Assembly (NCBI RefSeq): GCF_016808335.1
Contig: NC_053139.1
Span: forward strand, 18,122,782 to 18,186,781
From: Panicum virgatum
Taxonomy: Eukaryota > Streptophyta > Magnoliopsida > Poales > Poaceae
Direction of reading: 5' to 3'
Length of the DNA stretch: 64,000 nucleotides
Positions 28,464 through 38,499 of the stretch are shown piece by piece; position 1 is the stretch's first letter, and each line of letters opens with the position of its first letter. Under the pieces are notes generated by a model. That model searched no databases, was not told where the DNA came from, and worked only from the letters and a program-made list of their open reading frames with translations. A program made the translations under genes and the position numbers.

Positions 28464-28883
28464 TGTCGGTGTTTTACCGTCGGGTTCTCCGAGGGGTATC
28501 CCGAGGAGAGTGGTTATGAGTAGGGACTCGCCGAGATCAGAACGCGATGGTGCAAGGGACACAAGGATTTAGACAGGTTTAGGCCGCCGGAAGCGTAATA
28601 CCCAACGTCCTGTGTGGTGGTTTGTATTTCCTTAGGTGTTGTTCGATGTTTTAGAGGGGTCCCTGTTTGCCGTTATATAATCTGGGAGAACAGGGTTACA
28701 TGGAAAAGTCCTAGTCGAGTTCTGTTAGGACCCCAGTCCAAAGGGTTCGGCTGGTTTCCGAGTACGTCGAGTAGTTCTACTCCTATTCGGGTGGATACAA
28801 GAGAGGTAGGGCATATCCATGTGCTACTCCCTACTCTAGAACATTCCCCGCCCGTGGGCAGTCCTGCTGTCCCGGGTCTGATA
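28464..28883 (-). repeat. 5' LTR of the 8.3-kb element
   Basis: 420 bp, bounded on the right by the GATGG target duplication at 28884-28888 and on the left by the tRNA-Lys primer-binding site. Confidence 0.88.
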
Positions 28884-29624
28884 GATGGGGGTTCTATTTA
28901 TAGCCTTCCAAGGTCGGTTCTGAGGAGGTGGAGCACGTGACATCAGTTGTAAGCGCTTGAAGTCAGTGTGCTTGTTTTCCACGCGAAGCCGGGGTGCCAA
29001 AGGCTGCCATGTGGGGTCGTCTGGCCTCCTCTAGGCCGGCTGGCCTAGGAGTGTGGCCACGTGGCCACCGTCTTTGCGTGGACATCTGTGATCACTCCCT
29101 GGTGTCGATGTAGCTTGCGTAGCTTCCACGCAGACAAGGCCAGGCCAGCCGGCCGGGCCTAGGGGAGGCCGACCGGCCTCTCTCTGGCTCCTCTCGGCCC
29201 TTCGTTGCACCGACGTCTCACTTGTACGATTGTGATCTTTCTGGGAGGTGGATTGGTGACTTGGACACGAGTTTGCACTGAGTTGTGGGTCCTTTAATCC
29301 TTGTGCAAGCCTTTCGGTTCACACAATCAAACCGACATCCAATCCTCGACTCAGAGGCATTTGAACGTGTCACATTGCCCCTGGATCGAAGATGGGGCAT
29401 GGTGTGTAGAGGTGCCAGGCCAGCCGGCCTAGGAGTGGCCGGTCGGCCTGGGTTTTTGTCCATTTCCGTCCAACTTTGGTACATGTTCACCTGAAATCAC
29501 AACTCATCCAAAACTTATGGAACTTATTAGAATTAAATAGAATATGAATAGAACATAGTGTAAAGCACAATTTATTCCCGAGAAGTTGACGGTCAGAATA
29601 TGAAATAATGGCCGTCAACAATGG

Positions 29625-30130
29625 CTCACATTGGGTCATTGCTTACTTGTCCTGATCCATTTTGTGATTGCATCCTCTTTTGACTAGCTAAAGGACCTCC
29701 TTGGCATGTCTTGGCTGTGTGGCCTAGTTCATTGCATGATGTGTGACAGATAATTTGCATTGATCCGTATCTGGAAAGACCACATTCACATCAATACATG
29801 GATCATCAACGTCATATGGAAACATGGGAAGATTATACTGATCTTTCTCATCAACAATTTCAGCATCAAGATTAAACTCAATGTTAGAGTTGGTATCACC
29901 CCAGAGTCAGATGACACAGCCAAATCAGTGTCATATAGCTGCTATCACTTTGTACCTCTTGCCCTTCCTCATTTGTGGCTATTTCATTTGTGCCTCTCTC
30001 ATTTGTGGCTGTTTCGTTTGTGGCCCTCTCATTTGTGGATCTCTCACTGGTGCCTTCCTTAATCAGAAGCATACTAGACCTCACGGAAGGGTGAAACCTT
30101 CGCTTTATTGGTGAAAACTGTAGTGGCCCC
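29625..30130 (-). pseudogene. Mutator transposase remnant: N-terminal DBD fused by deletion to zinc knuckle
   Basis: Reading the minus strand from 30130, a TNERA-type five-residue repeat is followed, after a small frame slip, by NIEFNLDAEIVDEKDQY, PMFPYDVDDPCIDVNVVF and PDTDQCK, the start of the MULE N-terminal domain. Then, one frame over, comes a zinc knuckle (CHTSCNELGHTAKTC) and a short tail ending at 29633. The catalytic DDE core between these two parts is absent, so an internal deletion joined them. The upstream 30497-30800 stretch is GC-rich and may be the old 5' UTR/first exon. Confidence 0.6.
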
Positions 30131-30889
30131 ATCAAAATCATTAATCTGAGCATTGATGCATACTAATCCCTTCTCTACATTCAATAGAAACCACTCTAAG
30201 CAATTTTTATGAGATTTTTATCTCCATAGAGTAATTGTCCAAATCACGCACAAATTTATGTATTGTTTAGAAGCCCACAAGCAGTGCTCAACAATGAAAT
30301 GAACTAGCTGCATCAGCCAAAGCTATTTGTGTCAACAATCTTGGTTGCCAAAGTTCTACCTTGCCATCATGATTTTTTACCACTGTCGGGCAAACTGAAA
30401 AGCGAGCGCACTCTAACAACAAGTTTCAATTCTCTGTGATTTACCCTACAAATCACAGTAGGGAATAAAGAAGTTAGGGGGATGTTAACACATGTACTAA
30501 TAGTTGTCCAGTTCTTCCATCTCATAAACACGCAGCTCGGTAATTGATAAAGCTATACCTCTATTCCTCCATGGTGATTCTCCAGAGCTAGCTTGTTGGA
30601 GGCAGAGGAGGTTACCGGAGAGGGGCGAGCGAGGCAGAGCTGGCTTGTTGGATGGCGACTTCGTGCCTGAGGAGGGCCGTGACGGTGCCTGGGAGGTCGC
30701 GTGCGGGAGGGGGGCGCGACGCCGCCTGGGTTGCCGCACGGGAGTGGTGTGACGGCCACGTGTGGGGTGGACACCGCCCCTGTGTGCAGCCCTCCAGACC
30801 CTAACTCGAAACCCTAACTCCCGATGGGGAAGGTTTGGTTGCTTCCATCCAGGTGAAAGATAAGGTTAGGGGTACTACTGTCTTTTATG

Positions 30890-33200
30890 GTAGGTATTTT
30901 TCCTTTTCCATTGTTTCTCCCATTTAATCCTAGCAAGCGTAATGATGTTACGGAACAAGGGCAAGCGGCTCCTTCATTTGAATGTTACATGGGTAAAAAT
31001 CCCAACACTTCGCCGCAACAGCAGATTCCTCTTGGTTTGACGATACAAGGTGACACAACTCCAGCAAAAATGACTTTCTATGACTTTCTAGAGAGCTGAT
31101 CCAACACCTTTTCTTCCTCATGGCATGCAATAGCAGCCAATTGAAAATCAAACTCTGATGGTTCGAGTGGTGGCGGTTCGTCCGAGGCGTCGCAATGAAG
31201 AGTTGCTGACCATGACTATTGATCCATTCCCTGATAATCTTGTGTCCTTTCATAACATTCGAGAGGTTCTGCAAGAGTCCCTTGTGGATCATATGAGGGT
31301 CAAGAAAGTTGATATTCAGCCCTGCCATTTGGGTCAAGCTTTTATGCGTTTCACTTTCCTTCATGATTTGTGATAATTTAGTTAGAAATAGCCCACATAT
31401 TTTTGGGGTGTTAATATCAGCTTTGCGAAGCACAATAGGGGTCGCAACTGGAGATCATTGCATTTTAACGGATAATATTTGTTGATGCTGCTAGTTTTTC
31501 ATGTAGACTATTGGGAGCAGGAGTTTTTGGATAATGATGTCTGTTCATTTGGTGAAATAATTTCTTGGGAGAAGGATATGTCCAAATTGGCACTTCTAAT
31601 TGTGAAAACTCATGTACTTGACCTTGAATCAGTCCCTCAATTCATTGTACTGTCAGATGCAGAGGATTTTAAAGGTGAATCTTGTATAATTTGATGTGAA
31701 ATAATTAATGATGAGTTGTACTGTCCAATGCTAGTTGATAATTTAAATCCAAATGCTCATTTTGATTTCTTTGCCCATGGTCAGGTTGGTGCGTTGATCT
31801 AAATGATAATGATCTAGCCAATGAACAAGTAGAATCAAGATAGTGCTCCTCAGAATTTGGAGAATGCAGCTTGGGATCCATGGCCAGCATAAGCTCCTAA
31901 CCTGAATGAAAACTTAGCTGTACCCCCAATTATTAACCACAATGAGATTCCATATGAAGCTTTGAATGGATGAGAAATCTTAAACCCTATTGGGGGGAGA
32001 AGTAGCTGGAGAAATTATTCTAGGGGAAGCATTTATTAAGGAGAATGACAATCCAATTATAATTGAGGAGGAAGCAGCTCCTATTGAGAATAACCCAATG
32101 AATGACATACCTGCAGAAAACAATGTGCCAATAATACCCTCAATAATCTTAGGCTTGCAGGCTCCAGTTGACCAACCTGGTAACTTCTTAGTGGAGGAAT
32201 TTCCAGAAGATATGCTTATGGATGGAGAGGAGAATTTTGATCAAGAAGCCAATGCTGATCAGTTCATGGCAGACCAACTTGAAAATATTCAGATGGGATT
32301 TGTAGAAGTGCTTGATGGTTTTTCAGTGGATCCTGGTTTAGCTGATTACAGGGCAAGAAACATTCATAGTGAAAATGTAGAGGCAGTCAGGTTGTAGGCC
32401 ACACACTTCAACAGTTCCTCAAGCTCTCAGCCCACAGTCTCAATTCCTTTTGAATGGAGTAAACTTTTTTACCTAGCTCCTTTTATCTCCTTCTCATTTT
32501 AATTGAACTAGCAACTTTTTGCAGTCTAAAGCCTGGGAACTCTTTAAAGGAAATAATGGAAATGTCATGTTTCCCATTCCAACTAGCTGTCCAACAAACT
32601 CCCATCTAGCTTGTCAGAAGTTTCCTCTTTCTTCAGTTCTGGACAGGAAATGAATGAAAAGCAATTATTGAAGACTTAACATCTCCCTCCTCACTAGTGT
32701 GTAGCTTAAATTAGAACCCAGGAGAATGTAGCTCAGTCCAAAGGAAGAGCAAAACTAAGAAAGTTCAAATCTTAGTTGACTCTGAAGTCAGAAGGAGCCT
32801 AAGGATAATAAAAATAAGCAAAGGTCTCAAAGCAAGTCCCCGTGCCGGGAAAAATTGCTAGGCTTGTGACAGTGAACCACATGTTCTTTCACCATCGATC
32901 ATTAAAAAGTTAGGAGTGGATTTCTGTAAAATTGACAAAATAAAGTTCACTCAGGAAAATCTATAGAAAAAGAAAATTAAGCCCAAATCTGCAATAGGTG
33001 CCAAACCAAAGCATGGCCAAGCACAGCAAGCAGCAGCTGAAAAGATCATTAAGCCTAAAAGAAAGTTGAAGGAGGGTCAGCAAAAAGAAGAAGCTGTAAT
33101 TCTTGAGGAAGGACAACACAGAATTCAAAAGACAAGAAAGAGAAGAATGTTAAAAATGCAGAAAAACCAAAGAAATGATTACCCTATAGCAGATGGGGCT
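30890..33200 (+). pseudogene. LINE ORF1 (RNA-binding/gag-like) remnant
   Basis: Broken frames include MTIDPFPDNLVSFHNIREVL and LGQAFMRFTFLHD (31218-31370), like the N-terminal domain of grass LINE ORF1 proteins. Acidic Asn/Glu-rich stretches follow at 31990-32397. Stops interrupt every frame. Confidence 0.6.
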
Positions 33201-33552
33201 ATTTTGTTTGGTTTCTCTTGGGTGCAGGATTTTAGTTATCTCTCAAGTAGTGGTACTTTGTTCAAGCTCTGGTTTCCAGTTTTTTATGGACAATGGTTAC
33301 GGTCCTACAGGGAGGGTGACACTATTTTTTGTTTTGCTTTCTGGAACTGGAATGTAACACCCTTTATGTGGGATGTTGGTTATTTTTCTTACATCTTGAA
33401 CTCAATTTGCTGGAATGCTTTTTCCTTTAATTGGGATTATATGATGATCACCCTGTATGCTTTTGCCTTCACCGAGTGGTCTTTTTTACTGGGAGCTATT
33501 TGCATACTCCATTCAAGTTTGTCTCCTCTGTTGTGTTATTACAAATATTATG

Positions 33553-36500
33553 CATAAACGTACTTGTAAAGTTTTGAGCTGGAATGTTAGAGGTATTAAC
33601 TCAGACACAAAATGGGACTCCATTAGAAACAAGATTACTGAATGTGGTTGTGATATCCTTTGTTTACAAGAAATGAAGAAGGCTTCTATTAACTCACATT
33701 TTCTGAAGAAAATATGTCCAACAACATTTGATAGTTTTGCCTACATTCCCTCAAGGGGAGCTTCAGGAGGAATGCTGGTTTCCTAGAAAGGTAGTCTTTT
33801 TTGACGGAACAATGGTTTTCTAGAATGACTTTGCGATGTCTATTGAATTTAAATCTCTCCACACAGGTAATTACTAGATGCTGGCAAATGTACATGCAGC
33901 ATGCACACATGAAGGGAAGAGATAATTCTGTGATTGGTTCAAAGACATTTAAATGCAAGATGAACAAGATTTGTTAATTGTGGGGGAATTCAATCTCATG
34001 CGAGGACCTGAAAATAGGAACAAGCCAGGAGGTGATATTACAGAATTGCTCTTTTTTAATGAGGCGATCAGTAGTCTGGGACTGTTAGAAATTCCTCTAC
34101 TGGGCAAACAATTTACTTGGTCAAATAAACAACAGCCACCTCTTCTCGAGAGGATTGACTGGTTTTTACTGCCATCTCTTGGACTCAAAGGAGGTGATCC
34201 ACCGCACGTTCTAGTACTGCTACCTTGTTATGACTTCACTCCCTTTCTTTTATCGAGGGTTCCGGCAATTGATATCTTTACCCCAATACCAAAGCAACAA
34301 TTCTTGTGGCTGAAGTCCCTGATCACGCACTCTATCTGATTGAGGTAGCAACTGACATTCCTAAAGGAAACATATTACAATTTGAGAATTATTGGATGGA
34401 ACACGAGCACTTTCTGCAAGTTGTCCAGCACGGATGGTCAATACTCACCTTTCAAACAGATGTGGCAAAGAATGTGACAGCTAAATTTAAAAACTTAAGA
34501 AGGGTTCTAAAAACATGGCAAAGAAACATATCTAGCTTATCAGCTAATATTTCAAATGTGAAATTGATTCTTTCCTTGATGGAACTTCTTGAAGCACACA
34601 AAAATTAGTTGATTTGCTTCATCAGTAGAAGATTTACTGGAAACAAAGAGGAGAAGTAAGGTGGATCAAAAGTGGTGCTGCAGGAACAAAGTTTTTTCAC
34701 TCTACAGCAACCATCAGACATAGAAGAAAACTGATCACTGCACTTAAATCTGACAACAATGAGGAGTTTTTTTAGTCATGATACTAAAGAAGAAATGCTT
34801 TGGACGACTTATAAAAAGAGATTAGTCTCATCTACTCCCATTACAGTGCCAGATAACCTTGAGGAGTTAGTTACTATGATTGACAATTTGGAGGTACTAG
34901 AGGTCCCCTTCACACATGAAGAAATCGATGAGGTAGTCAAAAGCCTAGCCACAGATAAGACACCAGGACCTAATGGTTTCAATAATGATTTCTTAAAGAG
35001 ATGTCGGTCCATCATTGCACCAGATTTCTGTGCTCTTTGCGAAGACTTTCAGAAAGGGAAATCTGCTTACAAAGCATCAATGGTTCATTTATCACTTTAT
35101 TACCTAAGGTGGATAACCCCAGCAGCATTGGTGATTACAGGCCCATTTCACTCCTTAATTATTCAATGAAGCTTATAACCAAACTCCTGGCTAATAGGCT
35201 ACAAAAAGTAATTACTGATTTAATTCACAAGAATCAGTATGGTTTCATCAAATCAAGGACTATCCAGGATTGTTTGGCATGGACTTTGGAGTAACTACAC
35301 ATCTGTCATCAATCCAAAAAATAAATCATCATACTGAAGTTGGATTTTGAAAAGGCTTTTGACAAAATGGAACATGCAGCCATCCTCAAATTAATGAGAA
35401 GGAAGGGCTTCGGTGCCACCTGGATCAACTGGATGACCTCTATTTTTCAGTCAAGAACATCTGCAATTTTGTTAAATGAGGTATCAGGCAAGACTTTTCA
35501 CCGCAATAGAGGGGTAATGCAAGGAGATTCACTTTCTCCATTTTTTCTTTGTCCTAGCAACAGATTTCTTACAAACTCTAGTGAGCAAGGCTACACAGGA
35601 GGATCGCTTAAGGTTACCAATACCATCCAACTCAGAGATCAACTTTCCAATAGTTCAACATGCAGATGATACTCTAATCATAATGGAGGGTTGCAGTGAG
35701 CAGCTAAAAGTTTTGAAAGATATTCTCAATGTTTTCACTTTGGCAACTAGCTTGAAAGTAAATTTTAACAAGCCACAAATGGTGCCAGTGAATGTCCTTT
35801 AGAAAAAGTTGTTTTTACTTTTTAGCAAAAAAAATTAGTTGTGCAACTGGAAGTTTGCCTTTCACATACTTGGGTTTTCCATTTGGAATCACAAAACCAA
35901 GAGCAGAGGATTTTCTTCCATTGGTTACGAAATGTGAAAAAAGATTACAGGCTACCTCAATTTTCCTCTCACAAGTAGGAAAGCTTCAAATGACAAACGC
36001 AGTTTTGACAGCTTTGCCAATGTACCTTATGTGCACTTTCCTCTTACCACAAACAGTTATTGATTAAATTGACAAGTACAGAAAGCATTGTTTGTGGAGA
36101 GGTTCGGACATTAATGCAAGAAGCTTCCCAAAGGCTGCATGGAGCATGGTTTGTCTTCCTAAATAAGAAGGGGGCCTTGGAGTCCTTAACCTCAAAACTC
36201 AAAATGAAGCACTTTTGCTAAAAAGTCTGCACAAATTCTACAATAAGGTCGATACTCCCTGGGTGCATCTTGTTTGGGATAAACATTATCAGAATGGAAA
36301 CTACCTAGTCATATTAAAAAGGATCTTTTTGGTGGAGAGATAATGTTAAGCTTTTGGACAAATTCAAAGGTTTGGCTATGTGCAACATTAAGAATGGATC
36401 AACTGCCTCTTCTGGACAGATCTCTGGGGCGATCAAGTGCCATGTCAAGTATACCCAGAGCTTTTCTCATTTGTTAAAAAATAAATTATTGAGTTTTCAA

Positions 36501-37110
36501 AAGGCCAAATTGATGGAACCTTTCCACATATTGTTCTATCTTCCACTTTTAGAGGAAGCTTTTGCACAATTGGGGCTGTTGTAAAACTTACTTGAGAATC
36601 AAAATGTGAACATATATAAGGACTGGTGGAGTTACATCTGGGGAAGTCCTTTCTTCTCCTCAAGGAAAGCCTATAAAAGTTTTATCGGTCATGCACAAAT
36701 ACATCAAAGTTTTCACTGGACTTGGAACTCAAGTTGTCTAAATAAACACAAAGTTTTCTTCTGGCTCTTACTCAAAGACAGTTAAGTACAAGAATGTTTT
36801 TGCCTTCCTACAACTGTGTTCTATGCATTATCAACACTGAAGAAACTTTGGAATATCTTATTTTTGCAGTGTCCTTTTGCTGAAGCTTGCTGGGGGCTTA
36901 TAGGTTTGAAAGTACCTAATCAGACAAATATCTCCTTGGTAATTGAGAGTTTCAAATCACAACAGGATATCTTATGGACATTGTTATCATAATTTGCTGG
37001 AACATTTGGATTTCAAGGAATAATCACAACTCATATTGCTTGGTCACCGAGTTCGCAGCAAATATAAAGCTTTGTTAGAAGAATGGATTGCCCACTTTGG
37101 ATAGTTATAC
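33553..37110 (+). pseudogene. LINE ORF2 remnant: endonuclease, reverse transcriptase, zinc-binding region
   Basis: Endonuclease pieces: VLSWNVRGINS, CDILCLQEMKKAS, SRGASGGMLVS (33570-33786) and LLIVGEFNLMRGPENRNKPG (33966-34026). Reverse transcriptase pieces: DKTPGPNGFNNDFLK, DYRPISLLNYSMKLITKLLA, LDFEKAFDKMEHAAIL, GVMQGDSLSPFF and the catalytic HADDTLIIM (34950-35700). A C-terminal zinc-binding-like region (36600-36900) includes SFHWTWNSS and HKVFFWLLLKDS. Frames are broken at several points, and part of the endonuclease is replaced by foreign sequence at 34187-34242. Confidence 0.88.
34187..34242 (-). other. Fragment like the 3' end of plastid 16S rRNA, inserted in the LINE
   Basis: The plus strand runs AAAGGAGGTGATCCA, then CCGCAC, then GCTACCTTGTTATGACTTCA. 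This is the reverse complement of the extreme 3' end of bacterial/plastid 16S rRNA, including the anti-Shine-Dalgarno stretch and the conserved site near position 1492. From memory of the plastid sequence I count about five differences in roughly 56 bases. It replaces the part of the endonuclease reading frame normally found there. It is not a functional rRNA gene. Confidence 0.7.
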
Positions 37111-37115
37111 AGATC

Positions 37116-38384
37116 CACTACTGCAAAAACGATTTTTAGGGCCGGGTAAAATCATATTTTTAGGGGCGGATGCGGTACCCGTCCCTAGTTTTCGCAGCTA
37201 AAAATACCATTTTCAAGGGCAAGTAATCCATCCGGCCCTAAAATGATTTTTAGGGACAGATCACGGTATGACCCGTCCCTAAAAATCGATTTCTAAAGAC
37301 GGGTCATGCCATGGTCCCCCCTACAAATCTTTGCCCAAAAAATCAAAATGATTAAAAAAAATCAAAAACAGCAAAAGAAAAAAGAAAAAATATCCTAGTC
37401 AACCAGCCACAACCACTAGCCCTGTCAAGCTACGATTTTTTTGACGAAACATACACACTTGCATCACCTTTGATTCGAACCGCCTAACTCCAGCCTCGCG
37501 CGTACCTTCCTTACCACTACACTACACAAGCACTTGGGACTTCATGATGTATGCTATTCTTTTAAATTAACTCGAAAATTAATTTGTAGGGGCATCACCC
37601 GCCCCTACAAACGCATTTTTAGGGGCGGGTGACGCCATCACCTGCCCCTAAATTTTTTCTATTTTATCTGAAAATTCATTTAATTATTTACATATAGCAA
37701 AACAAATTAAAAAAATATGAAACTTCTACACTATGATCACCGTGAACTATAGAAACAAAAAAAATATGTCACGTATATTTCAGTGTATATAAGGGTTAAG
37801 ATTGTGGAAACCCCAAAGTATGACTTGAGTTGTATGAGATACTATATAGTTATAGCTATTAGAGAAATAATAATATTTTTTGGACCACTAGATGACTTTA
37901 AATGAAAACGTTATCAACTACAATGTTTTAGATCTCGTCATTCTCTACAATTTTGATATAAAATTTGACTTCATCCGAGATCATATAAAAAAGTTATGAT
38001 TTTTTTGTGTGAAACTATTTGTAGGGGCGGGCCATACCATTATCCGCCCCTAAAAGTGCATTTGTAGGAACGGGTGAGACCATAATCCGCCCCTACAAAT
38101 GCCACCATTTTTAGAGACGGTTCATGGCGTCACCCGCCCCTAGAAATGCTCTTTTTAGGGGCAGGTGATGTCATGAACCGCCCCTGAAAATGATGCTCAT
38201 TTTTACCGCCCCTGAAAATGATGCTCATTTTTAGGGACGGGTGAGGGGGTGTCCCGCCCCTAAAAATTCTGTTCTAGGGGTGGGTCGGATGCTATAGTAA
38301 CTCCATTCCATTTGTAGTAACGAGTGAAATTTTGGTCGTCCCTGAAAAAATAGGGCGTTCCTACAAATCATTTTTGTAGTAGTG
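37116..38384. mobile_element. Non-autonomous CACTA (En/Spm-type) element, 1269 bp
   Basis: Left end CACTACTGCAAAAACGATTT, right end AAATCATTTTTGTAGTAGTG; ATC flanks both sides (37113-37115 and 38385-38387), the 3-bp duplication expected of CACTA elements. The ends carry many copies of a subterminal motif (TTTTTAGGGGCGGG and its complement), the likely transposase-binding sites. No transposase is encoded. It sits in the 3' UTR of the LINE. Confidence 0.93.
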
Positions 38385-38499
38385 ATCTTTTTTTATGTTT
38401 CTTTGTTTCTTGAGTGGACTTCTGGAAAACTCTAAATTTTTTTCTTTTATATATAATATAATCAGTAGGGAACTTAATCATATCCTATTTCATAAAAAA

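Larger units (their letters stand above)
20559..28883 (-). mobile_element. Non-autonomous LTR retrotransposon, 8.3 kb, with antisense multi-exon cargo gene
   Basis: Two 420-bp LTRs (20559-20978 and 28464-28883) begin TGTCGGTG on the plus strand and end TGACA/TGATA. GATGG flanks both sides exactly (20554-20558 and 28884-28888). A primer-binding site complementary to plant tRNA-Lys lies just inside the right LTR, so transcription runs on the minus strand and the right LTR is 5'. A purine tract on the minus strand lies beside the left LTR. The inside holds a broken minus-strand open frame next to the PBS, three tandem-repeat blocks, and a plus-strand intron-containing gene of the putative gypsy-type transposon family (Pfam PF04195). 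No protease, integrase or reverse transcriptase is seen. The LTRs differ at roughly 8% of positions by eye, so the copy is old. Confidence 0.85.
19587..29620. mobile_element. Solo LTR (about 1.7 kb net) split by a nested element
   Basis: The element starts TGTTGACG at 19587 and ends CGTCAACA at 29620, with flanks GTGGC (19582-19586) and ATGGC (29621-29625), a 5-bp duplication with one mismatch. Removing the nested 20559-28888 block leaves about 1704 bp with no coding capacity, so it is a solo LTR. The opening (TGTTGACGTTTCTTATGCCC...) is of the kind seen in many grass Ty3/gypsy LTRs (family knowledge). A TATTTATAG box just after the nested insertion (about 28894) fits an LTR promoter. GC-rich palindromic GGCCGGC/GCCGGCC motifs lie at 29030-29170. 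Confidence 0.82.
30830..38498 (+). mobile_element. Decayed L1-type LINE, about 6.4 kb net, with nested CACTA element
   Basis: A gag-like ORF1 relic (from about 30890) is followed by an ORF2 relic with endonuclease, reverse transcriptase and C-terminal parts, and then a 3' UTR. The 3' end after the CACTA insertion (38388-38498) reads ...TAATATAATCAGTAGGG...CATAAAAAAAAA, a typical LINE tail with poly(A). The 5' boundary is approximate, and no target duplication was found. Many stops and frameshifts mark it as long dead. Confidence 0.8.

Noticed and set aside
20559..28883. Reading the 8.3-kb element as plus-strand
   Set aside because: The tRNA-Lys primer-binding site abuts the right LTR on the minus strand and the purine tract abuts the left LTR, so the direction is minus.
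34187..34242. Functional 16S rRNA gene
   Set aside because: Only about 56 bp of the 3' end are present, with several changes, inside a dead LINE.
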